The position numbers and the translations under genes were made by a program. Positions 1-11,119 of a stretch of DNA of 64,000 nt are shown here, piece by piece. Position 1 is the stretch's first letter; each line of letters starts with the position of its first letter. Origin of the DNA: Fagopyrum homotropicum (Eukaryota; Streptophyta; Magnoliopsida; Caryophyllales; Polygonaceae); contig BSWB01000005.1 in NCBI GenBank assembly GCA_033239125.1, positions 51,134,993 to 51,198,992 of the forward strand, given 5' to 3'. The notes beneath the pieces were generated by a model that did no database searches, was not told the origin of the DNA, and saw only the letters and a list, made by a program, of their open reading frames with translations.

Positions 1-1197
1 CTAACAATCTCCATCTCTCGGGGAGTCTTCCTACTAAGGGCATCTGCTACCACATTAGCTTTCCCCGGGTGGTATAAAATCTCAAGATCAAAATCCTTGA
101 TCAAATCCAACCATCTGCGCTGGCGGTTATTCAACTCCCGCTGAGTGAATATGTACTTCAGACTCTTATGGTCTGTGAATATCTGACACGTAGCTCCGTA
201 CAGATAATGCCTCCAAATCTTCAAAGCATGAACCACAGCAGCCAACTCCAAATCATGGATAGGGTAATTTTTCTCGTACGTCTTGAGCTGTCTAGACGCG
301 TAAGCAATCATCTTACCTCTTTGCATCAGAACACATCCAAAGTCCAGCTTGGATGCGTCGCTATACACCACAAAATCCTCAATGCCCTCTGGCTGAGCTA
401 GGATAGGAGCAGAGGTCAACCTCTTCATCAGCTCCTCGAAACTCTACAGGCACGACCCGGACCATATAAACCTCGTAGACTTCCTCAACAAGGAAGTGAG
501 CAGTTGGGCGATAATAGAAAATCCCTCAACAAAACGCCGGTAGTAGCCTGCCAATCCTAAGAGGTTGCGAACCTCCTTGACGTTCTTAGGTGGCGACCAA
601 GATGCTACTGACTCGATCTTTGTCGGATTTACCTTGATACCTTCTGCCGAAATGATGTGACCAAGGAATGCTACCTCGGACATCCAAAACTCGCACTTAG
701 AGAGCTTGGCGTAAAGCTCTCTATCCTGTAAGACTTGAAGAACGATCCTCAAGTGCTCTGCATGCTCCTCTTTACTACGAGAGTAAACCAGAATGTCGTC
801 GATGAAGACAACTACAAACTGGTCTAGAAAGTCGATGAAGATGTTGTTCATCAACTCCATGAAGACTGCGGGCGCGTTCGTAAGCCCGAATGACATCTTT
901 ACAAACTCGTAGTGTCCATATTTGGTCCGAAAAGTTGTCTTATCTACGTCCTGCTCTCTCACCCTTAGCTGGTGATATCCAGATCTCAGATCAATCCTCG
1001 AAAACACTGAAGCTCCATGTAGCTGATCCAAAAGATCGTCGATACGGGGCAATGGGTACTTGTTCTTGATCGTCACCTTGTTCAGCTCTCGGTAGTCGAT
1101 ACATAACCTCATTGACCCGTCTTTCTTCCTGACGAAGAGAACTGGTGTACCCCAAGGAGATACACTAGGGCGGATGAAGCTCTTCTCTGCTAACTAC
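1..1197 (-). pseudogene. pol: E1 pol: reverse transcriptase and start of RNase H (broken)
   Basis: Reverse transcriptase of a Ty3/gypsy element, which copies element RNA into cDNA in virus-like particles. Visible motifs in order are CIDYRELNKVT, the SRIDLRSGYHQ palm motif, FGLTNAPAVFMELMN and the catalytic FIDDILVYS, all between 444 and 1112. RNase H and the ADALSRKTPRE linker continue in the same direction from about 443 down to the window edge. In-frame TAG codons at 1194-1196, just upstream of the RT core, and at 444-446, after the thumb, interrupt the frame. The closest match in this window is the RT of E3 near 47102-47500. The RT domain call is certain; function is lost. Confidence 0.93.
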
Positions 1198-1438
1198 TCG
1201 AGCTGCTTCTTAAACTCAAGCATCTCGATAGACGCCATACGATAAGGAGCTTTAGAGATCGGTCTCGTACCGGGCTCTAGCTCGATGCCAAAGTCTGCAC
1301 TCCTTTGTGGGGGTAAACCTGATGGCTCTCCAAAGACATCCGCAAACTCACAAGCTATTGGAATCTCCTCCAAAGCCAGACTCGTACTTTCCTTCATGGC
1401 ATAGCACCAAAAAGCCTCGCAACCTTGACTGATAAGTC

Positions 1439-1888
1439 TTACAGTTCGTACTGCACTAATGACTGTACCAGTCTTCCCGAGATCCCATCCTCGAATATCT
1501 CCACATGGCCTGCATCTGTAGTTACTGTCACAGTCCTCTTGCCGATGTCCAAAACTTCTCGGTGTCGGTCCATCCAATCCATGCCCAGAATAACTTCTTC
1601 ATGCACTAAGTACATGACGAAGAAGTTAGCTAGCCAATCGCGACCTCCCAATCTCATAGGGCAATCGCGAACCTCTCGTGTACCTCAAATCTTACCCCCA
1701 TCGGGTAATCCTATAAAGAAGGGTCTACCTTCTGCAGTAACTAAGGCCAATCTATCTACGCAAGCATCAGATATAAAAGAATGCGTAGCACCGGTATCGA
1801 AAAGAACTCGGACAGGAAAACCATTAATATGAATGGTACCTGTAGCTGTTGGCGCTGTCGGCTCTACAGCACTCCTCAACTCATACAC
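1439..1888 (-). pseudogene. pol: E1 pol: aspartic protease (broken)
   Basis: Retropepsin-type protease that would cleave the Gag-Pol polyprotein. The catalytic motif is VLFDTGATHSFIS (about 1790-1830), followed by the flap-like ILGMDWMDRHR region near 1570. An in-frame TGA at 1685-1687 separates these two parts, and the frame shifts between about 1440 and 1500 before entering the RT linker that ends in LEPGTRPISKAPYRM. It lies directly downstream of gag in the same frame (1888 and 2533 are in phase), as expected for a Tekay/Del-type single gag-pol ORF. Confidence 0.88.
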
Positions 1889-1999
1889 CCTAGCTGAAGC
1901 ATCTCTGGTGTCTGCAGATCCACCAACACATCCTCTACCTCTCCTCTGTCCCGGAGTGGAACCTTGAGGAACGGTAGAACCAGAAACTCTCTGCTGCTG

Positions 2000-3290
2000 C
2001 TACTGTTGCTGGTACTGCAATCTCTGCCCTCCTCCAGCAACACTAGCAGGTGAAGAACCCTGCTGGGATAACGCCTTGCCCCGATGGCAGAACACAGCTC
2101 TATGTCCGGGCTTGCCGCAAGTAAAGCTAGTCACTGCTGGCTTCTTGCAATCAGCTCGGATGTGTCCAGCTACTCCGCACTTATGACACTGTCGTGCTCT
2201 GTCAAAACTCTGATGAAAACCAAAACGTCCAGGCGTGTGACTACGCCCAAAACCAGCTGCTCCTGCTCCAGCACTGGCTGATCTAGTCTTCTGTCTCTTC
2301 TCAGGACCTCCAGTATGAGAAGCTCTCCTTTGACCCGGTCGGTCTCTCTCATAAGTAGAAGCTCTATCTTGATAATCCGTCAAAGACTCACAACGGAAAC
2401 TAGTAAGATAAGAGCGTGTCGACTCTCTCAACCTTCGAGAGAAAAGGTAAACATGCAGATCCTTCGGTGGTGCAGAAGGACCTAGCAATGCCAACTCATC
2501 CTGAAACTTGAGGATTATCTCAGCAATAGGCAAATCTTGGAATCCAGCCTCAAGGAAATCCTGAAGACGGTCTCTCCTTATAGCTGTAGGGCACTAGCGA
2601 TCTCTGATCACTGTCTTCATCTGCTCATAACTGGTGACCTTACTGTGAATGATCCTCCACCAAGAATGATGTTAATCCTTCAGCAACGTCTGCGCTATGT
2701 TGACTCGACGTCCTTCGGGGCAACCGATAACTTCTATAGCAGAATCAACCTGTCCTAGCCACTACTCCACCTCCAAGCCAGTCCTTCTCACGAAGACAGG
2801 AACCTTCAGCTGATCGAAAGCCTTTAACCAACTGTCGGGATTTGGCTCCTTTGCCTCAGCCGGCGCTTTAACAACCTCAGCAACTCCAGCAGGCGGGGCA
2901 ACATCTTGTGTAACTCTCTGCGAAACCTCAACTGATCTCGCAGGAACTGGCGACACTAGTGCTGGTCCTCCAGTCCTGATAGCTTCCTCAACTCTCTGCA
3001 CATAGTCGCGATATGCAGAAGCTCCGATAGACACTCGTGTGGACTCCGTCGATGGCGTCCTCTGTGCTCCGGACCTAGCAGCGGTCCCATTTTCAGCCTC
3101 AGGAACGATGCTCTCAGCAACCTCTTCAGCAAACGCCTCAGCGATAGGCGGATCGATTGTTGGGGCTTGGCCCCGACCTCTAACTAGTGGAGGTCTTCCT
3201 GCACGTCCTCGTCCACGGAAGGCAGGTGGAAGTGGTGGTTGACCCCTTCCTCGCCCTATAGCAGATGTAACTCTAGTACGCGCTATCTGC
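2000..3290 (-). pseudogene. gag: E1 gag: capsid and nucleocapsid (broken)
   Basis: Structural Gag protein of E1. The N-terminus (about 3290-3180) is rich in RGRGRP, typical of Tekay/Del gag. A capsid-like region with DSWLKAFDQL (near 2830) and the FLEAGFQDL segment follows, then a basic nucleocapsid with two zinc knuckles near 2080-2180. The first knuckle is a canonical CX2CX4HX4C (CHKCGVAGHIRADC). The second reads SFTCGKPGH, so its first cysteine is replaced by serine. In-frame stops occur at 2762-2764, near 2669, near 2594 and at 2000-2002; the last lies in a glutamine run and looks like CAG to TAG. No convincing ATG was seen at the 5' end. Confidence 0.85.
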
Positions 3291-3563
3291 TATAAGGATA
3301 GATTTATAAGACTATATATATATAGATATAAGGCCACACTACAACTAAAGCACAATTCCAAGAAAAAGCACATGTAAAGGCCAATAAAAGAAACTACATT
3401 GCTTAGATCCGCGGAGGTAGTGGTGGTCGCCCATACATCTATCCCAGACCAACGGTTTAAATACAAAACTCCCCTTTTGAAAACGTTAGACCCCTTGCGG
3501 GTTCTATTTTATTTATCCATCCGACCTGTAGAAGATTTCGAGTGCCATTGTTGCCAACCTAGA

Positions 3564-3575
3564 GCTCTGATACCA
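3564..3575 (-). other. E1 primer binding site, tRNA-iMet type
   Basis: On the minus strand this reads TGGTATCAGAGC, the complement of the 3' end of plant initiator-Met tRNA. It sits 3 bases inside the LTR edge at 3579, the normal place for minus-strand priming. It fixes the orientation of E1 and the inner edge of its 5' LTR. Confidence 0.92.
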
Positions 3576-3578
3576 TAT

Positions 3579-4185
3579 TGTAACACCCCAAGTTCTGGGA
3601 ACTCGAAGCGCTACGGGCTAGGACCACACAATGGGTCCCGACCCTCAGAGTAGCAACAACAAACGGATCTTACAACAAGGCACAGACGAATGAAAACCAA
3701 AACTCAATATAAAACCAAAGGTTTAAACAACAAAGAGAAAAAGACTCGCAGCCGATTTCAAAACAAAAGGAAAACAACAAAAGAAACATAAACCCGATCC
3801 CGTCCTATAATTTACGGGAACCCCGGCTGACCACACCATCCGGATCACTCAGCAGCATCCTGAACCTGCGGAACATCTACAACGACGGTATAAACTGTTA
3901 GCTAACATTCTAGGTATAAGCAAGAGTGTATGGGCACAAACACACATAAGGTAATGTAAACATAGCATGCTTGCACACAACCGGTTAATATCTTTCATTA
4001 GGGTTATCCATTACTAATTCAACTTCTTTTGTCACACGAGAATCTCCCGAAACTCGCCTTCGCTTCCGTCTGCCAATAGGAATAGATCAGTACTATCCGT
4101 TACCTACGGGTCTGGGTCGCAAGAGCACATTCTAGTCTCCTGTAGAACTAGACAAGTGGTCACCGCCCGGTTATAATACACTTGG
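3579..4185 (-). repeat. E1 5' LTR, truncated
   Basis: Begins on the plus strand with TGTAACACCCC and matches the solo LTR at 5263-6923 base for base over long runs, apart from an extra segment of about 45 bases near 3735-3780. Homology stops at 4185 (after ATACACTTGG), where the solo LTR continues with GCCAGTTAAGGG. About 600 of roughly 1660 bases remain. The outer end was lost at a junction with the AT-rich block that follows. Confidence 0.9.
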
Positions 4186-4545
4186 ACAAAAAATCTTTAT
4201 TTATTAAACTAACAATCTTTTATTAGAAAATTTCACGTAACTTTTTTTTTGTTCCAACTAATCTATTTTTTTGGACAAAAAATCTTGGGCTTATTAGGTA
4301 AGTAGGCTTTTTTATTTTACTTTATACTAACTAGGCCTTTTCTAGTTTTATATTTAGTAAATACACCCCATGATTTTCTTACCACTTTCATTTAATGGTA
4401 AGGTTAAACTAATTAACCCTTCTATTAAAAAAGAAAGAATATTTGATGTTTGTTATGTAAATTTTGATTTTAATTACTGAATTTTATTTTATTTTATATT
4501 ATTTTATTTCCATTTTTATTCTCTGTTTTAATACCAGATATTTAC
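4186..4545. repeat. AT-rich block of the minisatellite-bearing repeat, left copy
   Basis: Very AT-rich, no coding signal. A segment around 4380-4435 (ACCACTTTCATTTAATGG, then a run with AATTAACCCTTCTATT) reappears in reverse complement at about 41150-41200. This shows that this block and the block right of 41040 are two copies of one repeat family in opposite orientations. A 16-base direct repeat (TTGGACAAAAAATCTT) at 4182-4197 and 4271-4286 spans the junction with the E1 LTR. Confidence 0.75.
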
Positions 4546-5240
4546 ATACCAGACATTAACATACCAGACATTTACATACCGGAAGATCATAACGAAAATT
4601 TTCATACCGGAAGTTCATACCGAAATTTTTTATACCGAAAGTTCATACCTAAAGTTTTTATACCAAAAGTTCTACTGGAAGTTCATAACGATATTTTTCA
4701 TACCTGAAGTTCATACCAAAATTTTTGATACTGGAAGTTCATACCGAAAGTTCATACCGGAAGTTCATACAGGAAGTTCATACCGAAATTTTTATACCGG
4801 AAGTTCAGACCGAAAGTTCATACCGGAAGTTCATAACAAAGTTTTTCATACCGGAAGTTCATACCGAAAATTCATATCGGAAGTTCATAACGAAGTTTTT
4901 CATACGGAAGTTCATACCGAAATTTTTTATACCGGAAGTTCATACCAAAATTTTTTATGCCGGAAGTTCATACCGGAAGTTCATAACGAAGTTTTTCATA
5001 CCAAAAGTTCATACCGAAATTTTTTGTACCGGAAGTTCATACCGAAAGTTCATATCGGAAGTTCATACCGGAAGTTCATAACGAAGTTTTTCATACCGGA
5101 AGTTCTTACCAAAATTTTTCATGCCAGAAGTTCATACCGTTCATACCGGAAGTCCTACCGAAAGTTCATACCGGATGTTCATAACAAAAATTTTCATACC
5201 GGAAGCTCAAACCGAAATTTTTTTATACCGGATGTCAATG
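4546..5240. repeat. Minisatellite, unit about CATACCGGAAGTT
   Basis: Tandem array of a 13-15 base unit with variants (TTCATACCGGAAG, TTCATACCGAAAG, and longer forms carrying GAAGTTTTT or AAATTTTT spacers), giving higher-order groups. It is the reverse complement of the array at 40330-41030. Open frames inside it, with repeated SSYRKF-type peptides, follow from a unit lacking stops and are not taken as genes. Confidence 0.93.
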
Positions 5241-5262
5241 ATGTTTACACTGGTGAATTTAC

Positions 5263-6923
5263 TGTAACACCCCAAGTTCTGGTAACTCGAAGCGCTACGG
5301 GCTAGGACCACACAATGGGTCCCGACCCTCAGAGTAGCAACAACAAACAGATCTTACAACAAGGCACAAGCAAATGAAAACCAAAACTCAATATAAAACC
5401 AAAGGTTTAAACAACAAAAGAAACATAAACCCGATCCCGTCCTATAATGTACGGGAACCCCGACTGACCACACCATCCGGATCACTCAGCAGCATCCTGA
5501 ACCTGCGGAACATCTACAACGACGGTATAAACCGTTAGCTAACATTCTAGGTATAAGCAAGAGTGTAAGGGAACAAACACACATAAGGTAATGTAAACAT
5601 ATAGCATGCTTGCACACAACTGGTTATTATCTTTCATTAGGGTTATCCATTACTAATTCAACTTCTTTTGTCACACGAGAATCTCCCGAAACTCGCCTCC
5701 GCTTCCGTCTGCCAATAGGAATAGATCAGTATTATCCGTTACCTACGGGTCTTGGTCGCAAGAGCACATTTTAGTCTCCTGTAGAACTAAACAAGTGGTC
5801 ACCGCCCGATTATAATACACTTGGGCCAGTTAAGGGTAATAAAGGGTGAATCCTATTTCGAATTATTCGTTATAACATGATAAACAACACAAAGAAGCCA
5901 ATACAATCCAACTAATACGCGGAATGAAGCTAAGTAAGTCCAAGGGACTTACCTCACACGAAGGTAAACCAAAAGATCAACAACAACTCAGGTGAAAACT
6001 CAATTTCCCTTAGAAAAGGAGCAAGGAAAGCCTGTACGAACACGTAACACGGATCAAGAACGAAACGGTTGCTAGAAGTCTATACCTTCTAGTCTCAACG
6101 ATCTCTAAGAGATCTACACATGCTAAGGGCTCGACCTTATTCTTACAACAACTCAGGGGACAAAGAACAACCACAAGGAACCAAGGAAGGAACGAGGTAA
6201 GGAAGGAAGGAAGCAACTCACCAAAGACGGGAGCTACTGCAGAGAAACCGCAGGGGCGGCTGAACAGATGCGCAGGGGTGGCTGAACAAAGGCGTAAGGG
6301 CGGCTCTGTGCAGGTGCAGGGGAGGATCTTCGTCAAAAGCTACATTCGGGCTTCTCTTCGACAGATCTCACAACAGGGGCAACCAAAGCTCGAACCTTTG
6401 GTTCCAACATGTCGAGACTCCACTCTAGAGAGCCTGAGAACAACGAAGGGTCAACCACGGAATACTCCACAAGAATCAAGGCTCATGCTTGATCCCTGGA
6501 GAAGAAGGAAAGAGAAGAACGAAAGGAAGAAACCAAAACAGAAGGTGAAGACATGCAACGCTAAAGGAACGTGAGGAGTAATCATAAAAGATGCACTTAC
6601 ACGTTCAGCGAAGTCGCGGGAAGCACAGGACGGCTGCAGCTCTCTAGGGTTGAAGACGATAGCAAGGAACTGGAAAAAGGAGAGAAAGAAGAGAATATAT
6701 AGGGACGGGCCGGAAAGAAAAGAAGGAAGGGCGTCTAGGGTTTAGAAAGAAGATAAGGAAACTGGCCCATAAGATAAAATATAGGAGATTCTATCTATGG
6801 AAGAAAGATAAAATGACGAAAACAGATCGGCGCGATTTGTCGCACGATCTGCAGGGGCGGCTGGCCGCGGGGACGGCCCTCTTCACCGTAAGGGCGGTGA
6901 AGGAAATAACCTAGGATCTTACA
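5263..6923 (-). mobile_element. Solo LTR of the E1 family with perfect 5-bp target duplication
   Basis: A complete LTR of 1661 bases (plus strand TGTAACACCCC to GATCTTACA) with no internal region. TTTAC stands on both sides (5258-5262 and 6924-6928), a 5-bp target site duplication, so this is an insertion that lost its body by LTR-LTR recombination. It is homologous to the E1 5' LTR. It contains repeated GGGGCGGCT-type motifs at 6250-6305 and 6850-6895. The 108-residue minus-strand open frame at 6010-6336 resembles nothing I recognise and is not annotated as a gene. Confidence 0.93.
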
Positions 6924-7050
6924 TTTACAACCTTTGCTCGCTCAGGGTGATGTTGACAATGGTCTTGATCGTCTCTGGGCAAAGAAGAAGGCTATACCAT
7001 TTTTAGAGACATTTTTGTTACTTCAAGGTTGATACCTGAATGTTGCGTTT
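6924..7050. other. Short unique spacer between solo LTR and E2
   Basis: After removal of the solo LTR and one TTTAC, a frame starting at an ATG near 5233 stays open across the insertion point to about 7032 and includes LAQGDVDNGLDRLWAKKKAI. This could be a relic of a coding sequence from an older element or gene. I do not recognise it, and about 45 codons may be chance. Confidence 0.25.
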
Positions 7051-7590
7051 ATGCGTCCTTGGAGGTAACCAAGGATAACTCCGGATCTAGATCAAGCAAA
7101 ACTCCAACTACTCCTTGATTCTTTGTGCAACGTTGTATCGTTTCGGATCCAAAGGGGCGGAAGCGATGAAGAAACAAGGGTTACTTCGATCTAGAGAGAT
7201 CGAATAAACCTTTTTGTGTGGATCGAAGGTTAATTCTTAAAAAGAATCCTCGAATATGGATTTCTGGGATCAAAGACGAGATCCAAGGAAGAAATTTGAG
7301 AGATAGAAGAGAGGTTTTGATGCCCAAGCTAAGTAGGAGGAAATTCTTCTCAAAACTTAGTAATATTGAACATGGAAAATAAGTGAGGCAAGATATCTCT
7401 TATATAGAGACTTGCCTACCTATGGGCCAACGGGCCAAACAAAATACATGAAGAAAAGCCCAAAAGGGGAAAACCTAAAAGGATAAGAGCAAATCCTAAA
7501 ATGATAAGGTCAAAAGGGAATATTCTTATACGGAATATCCCTTTATTACATAAAAAGGTAAACATGAAAATATAGTCCGAAAATAAGCTA
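7051..7590 (-). repeat. E2 3' LTR (inner edge approximate)
   Basis: Matches the LTR starting at 33931 over its whole length, with few substitutions and a 2-base difference near 7407. Plus-strand start is ATGCGTCCTTGG. The leading TG seen in the right copy (TGATGCGTCC) is not preserved here. The boundary with the 3' UTR cannot be set, because both copies continue into the same pol end; 7590 is an estimate. A TATATAAG box on the minus strand (7399-7406) marks the probable promoter. Confidence 0.75.
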
Positions 7591-7741
7591 GCTTCATGCC
7601 ATGGAGTCGGAAAGACGAGACATGCCGCTAACGGAACCGGTAGCCTATGCCATGGTAGTGTAGAGACATGGCATGCTGGTAATGGAACCAAGTGAAGAAG
7701 TAATGCGGGCGATGATGGAGCCGGTGGCTCGAGCAATGGCC

Positions 7742-9031
7742 TTAGCTCGGGATCGGGTGATCGGTCCATCTGAACGAACTAAGAGCCTCGTCCTCTTCGT
7801 CTATGGTCAATGTAAAAGGGGCATCCAAGGGCGCATCAGTCCCCCCATCTTGGCTGTGAAACGTCCCCGTTTCACCATCGTCAAAGAGGGGCTCAACATA
7901 AGGGGCAAGGTCCTTGATGTTGAACGTTGGGTGTACTCCGTAGGAATCCGGAAGCTCTAACTTGTATGCATTTGGACCATGACGGGCTAAGATGCGGAAT
8001 GGGCCATCACCACGGTCCGAGAGCTTGCTCATGCGGCGAGTAGGGAAACGCTCCTTCCGTAGGTGGAGCCAAACAAGATCACCGGGCTCAAAAGAGACGT
8101 CGCGACGGCCCTTGTTGCGTTCTCCGGCAAGTTGGGCGGCACGACGTTCAAGTTGTGTCCTAGTCCGCTCATGAAGCTCAATGATTTGGGCGGCTCGGTT
8201 CCCGGCGATGATGTGTTCTCCATCCTTGAGCGGGCGGGGAGTGAAATCCAACGGTGTGTGTGGATTGAGGCCGTAGACAACTTCAAATGGGGACAATTTA
8301 GTTGCCGTGTGCCTAGACCTGTTATACGAAAACTCTACAACAGAAAGTAAGTCCTCCCACCTACGTGAGTTGGTCCTAGTGGTGGCTCTAAGTAGAGCAC
8401 CAAGAGTCCGATTGGTCACCTCCGTTTGACCATCGGTTTGGGGGTGATAACTACTTGAAAACAACAAGTTGGTTCCAAGTTTTCCCCATAACGTTCTCCA
8501 AAAATGACTTACGAATTTCACGTCCCGATCACTAACGATGGAACGTGGTATCCCATGTAAACGCACCACATTGTCAAAGAACAAGGTGGCAACTTCACTA
8601 GCATTTAGGGTGCTTTTACATGCGATGAAATGAGCCATTTTGGAGAAGCGATCGACTACCACGAAAATGGAGTCTTTGCCTCGTTTTGACATAGGCAACC
8701 CGACCACAAAGTCCATGGATAGATCCTCCCAAGGTCCCATTGATATAGGCAAAGGAGAATACATTCCATCCGGACCTTGGCGCGACTTGGCATGATGACA
8801 TGTGATGCAACCCTTGCAAAACCGTGTCACATGCATACGCATCCGGGGCCAAAAGAAATGCTCTTGGAGAGCGGAAAGGGTCTTGGTAGCACCGAAATGA
8901 CCACGGCCCTCATGAGCTTCCTTGACCAACAAATGGCGTATAGATGAGCGCGGAATACAAAGTTTTCCCGCTCGAAAAAGATAGCCATCGTTAATAAAGA
9001 AAGACTCGTGCTCTCGGAGGTCGAGGCATTA
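7742..9031 (-). pseudogene. pol: E2 pol: integrase
   Basis: Integrase that would insert E2 cDNA into the genome. The HHCC zinc-binding motif (H near EAHEGRGHFG, CKGCITC with CX2C) is followed by the catalytic core with D in MDFVVGLP, D in IVSDRDVKF and E in GQTEVTNRTL, so the DDE triad is complete. The C-terminal part has the GDLVWLHLRKERFP segment and VHPTFNIKDLAPY. No clear chromodomain follows; the copy at 34529-34722 instead ends in a GPITRSRAK-type tail of the kind seen in CRM-like elements. Here a 2-base loss near 7777, relative to that copy, shifts the frame and replaces the tail. An in-frame TAA stands at 9029-9031 upstream of the zinc finger. Confidence 0.9.
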
Positions 9032-10567
9032 TGCCCATATGTCCTTGAAGTCAAGATTCGTGGCATATAACTCTTTGATAAGAGCAAAGCCATGTATCTT
9101 GGCATCCATATACACAAGGAGGGCATAGCGGCGAGAAAGGGCATCGGCTACCACATTCTCTTTGCCTTTCTTATGCCGAATGACATAAGGAAAGGTCTCT
9201 AAAAACTCTACCCAACTAGCATGGCGCCGACTGAGATTTGTTTGACTCTTGAGATACGAAAGAGCCGCATGATCCGAATGAATCACGAACTCCTTCGGCC
9301 ACTAGTAATGTTGCCATGTCTTAAGACAACGAACTAGAGCATATAGTTCCTTGTCATATGTAGGGTAGTTGAGCGAAGGACAGGACAGTTTTTCACTGAA
9401 GTAGGCAATTGGACGAGTCTCTTGTAAGAGAACTCCTCCAATGCCCACATTTGATGCATCACACTCCACCTCGAAAGTTTTCGAAAAGTTTGGGAGTTGG
9501 AGTAATGGTGCATTACAAAGGCGGTCTTTGAGCGCATCAAACGCTCGAGCATGGATATCACGCCACTCAAACGTGACACCCTTGGTAGTGAGCTCATGGA
9601 GCGGTGCTGCTACCGTGCTAAAGTCCTTGACAAAGCGTCGGTAGAAACCCGCTAAGCCGAGAAAGGCTCGGACCATGGTGACCGTAGTAGGAGTAGGCCA
9701 CTCCCGAATAGCACGAACTTTAGATTCGTCTACTCGTAGTCCGTCCTTAGACACGACATAGCCAAGAAAGATAGTGGTGTCCGAGCAAAAGACGCATTTG
9801 TCAAAGTTGACATACAATTGCTCTTGTCTAAGGCACTCGAGCACTTGGCGAAGGTGCCCGATGTGATCCTCCAAAGACGTACTAAACACCAAAATATCAT
9901 CAAAATAAACAACAACAAATGTACCCAAGAATCAGCGCAAGACATGGTTCATGAGGCGCATGAAGGTGGACGGGGCGTTGGAGAGGCCAAATGGCATGAC
10001 AAGCCATTCATAGAGTCCATACTTTGTTTTGAATGCCATTTTCCACTCGTCACCCTCGGCCATCCGGATTTGGTGGTAACCGCTCCGGAGATCAATTTTG
10101 GAGAAGATAGTGGCTCCATGAAGCTCATCCAATATGTCATCAAGGCGCGGGATAGGGTGGCGGTATTTGACGGTGATTTGGTTGATGGCACGACAATCAA
10201 CACACATTCGCCATGATCCATCTTTCTTTGGTACTAAAATTACCGGGACGGCACATGGTGATAAAGATTCATGCACATGTCCCCGGTCTAGGAGCTCTTG
10301 CACTTGACGTTGTAGCTCCTTCGTCTCTTCCGGACTTGCTCGGTACGTGGCACGGTTTTACAAGGAAGCACCGGGCACAAAGTCAATTTGATGTTCAATC
10401 CCTCGGATAGGTGCCAAGCCGGGTGGGAGATCTTTGGGCATAATATCCTGAAATTCGGACAACAACAAAGACACCTCGTGTGGCACATTACTTGGGTCAT
10501 GAGAAGTAGATAAACAAAACGGAACAAGTAAAAAGCATGGGAACTTGCCTTCCATGACCGGTTGCAA
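9032..10567 (-). pseudogene. pol: E2 pol: reverse transcriptase and RNase H (broken)
   Basis: RT motifs run from VPKKDGSWRMCVDCR (about 10240) through KIDLRSGYHQIR, MPFGLSNAPSTF and the catalytic VVYFDDILVFS (about 9900). RNase H follows with ECDASNVGIGGVL, SEKLSCPSLNYPTYDKELYA and SDHAALSYL, ending in NVVADALSRR near 9130. In-frame stops at 9932-9934 (just before the YFDD block) and 9302-9304 (within RNase H), plus a frame change near 10300-10370, inactivate it. The segment 10358-10567 is the linker upstream of RT, with LSEFQDIMPKDLPPGL. Confidence 0.92.
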
Positions 10568-10708
10568 ATCATGCCGGCGAGCTAAGAGTATCCGCGGTTC
10601 ACACCATCCTTGAATTACGGGATCCGAAGGTGGTAAAGGTGCGCCCGAAGAAACGATGCGACCTTTACTACCTTTGGACTCGGTAGCATGGACAAGAGGG
10701 GCGGTGTT

Positions 10709-11119
10709 TCAGGATTTGGAAGTACTAGCACCTACAACATCGGGACTCCGGGGGTCCGATTTTGCCGGTGCTTTAGCGGACTCATCAATAGTTTGTTGCC
10801 TCTTCCGTTTCGCATAGTCAACCAAAATTTCGTGCGGAGTCATAGGCAAAAGTGTGACCCATTTTCCATTATATTGGAACATGTACCGATTAAGATAACC
10901 ATCATGATATGTGCGGCGATCGAATTGCCATGGTCGTCCTAATAGGACATGTGCGGCGTCCATATTGATAACATCACAAAGGACCTTATCAACATAGGCG
11001 CCAATAGAAAACGGCACCCAAGCTTGTTGTGTGACGGTGTCACATGCCGTATCGGAAATCCATTGGAGTCTGTAAGGCGTTGGGTGGGGGGTCGTAGGCA
11101 ACTTGAAGTGTTTTACCAC
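10709..11119 (-). pseudogene. pol: E2 pol: protease region
   Basis: The segment with HPTPYRLQWISD, VLLGRPWQFDRRTYHDG and NRYMFQYNGKWVTLLP matches the protease C-terminal part and PR-RT linker of chromoviruses in which the protease reads into an LLGRPWQ motif. The active-site part (IVDG near 11150) lies in the neighbouring gag frame, so a frameshift near 11110-11150 separates the two halves. Confidence 0.8.

Larger units (their letters stand above)
1..4185 (-). mobile_element. E1: Tekay/Del-like Ty3/gypsy retrotransposon, partial
   Basis: Minus-strand LTR retrotransposon running off the left edge of the window. In element order it shows a truncated 5' LTR (3579-4185), a tRNA-iMet-type primer binding site (3564-3575), gag with zinc knuckles, an aspartic protease with FDTGA, reverse transcriptase with FIDD, and the start of RNase H at the window edge. 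Integrase and the 3' LTR lie outside. The order PR-RT-RH and the close similarity to E3 (45113-47500) place it among Tekay/Del-type chromoviruses. The reading frame is one gag-pol frame broken by several stops and at least one frameshift, so the copy is dead. The clade call rests on recognised motifs, not on a tree. Confidence 0.9.

Noticed and set aside
4540..5240. Regularly spaced short repeats resembling a CRISPR array
   Set aside because: Units are contiguous with degenerate variants and no unique spacers; this is a plant repeat.
4725..5305. Two overlapping plus-strand frames of 118 and 93 codons with repeated SSYRKF-type peptides
   Set aside because: They are translations of the minisatellite unit, which lacks stops; composition and period follow the DNA repeat.
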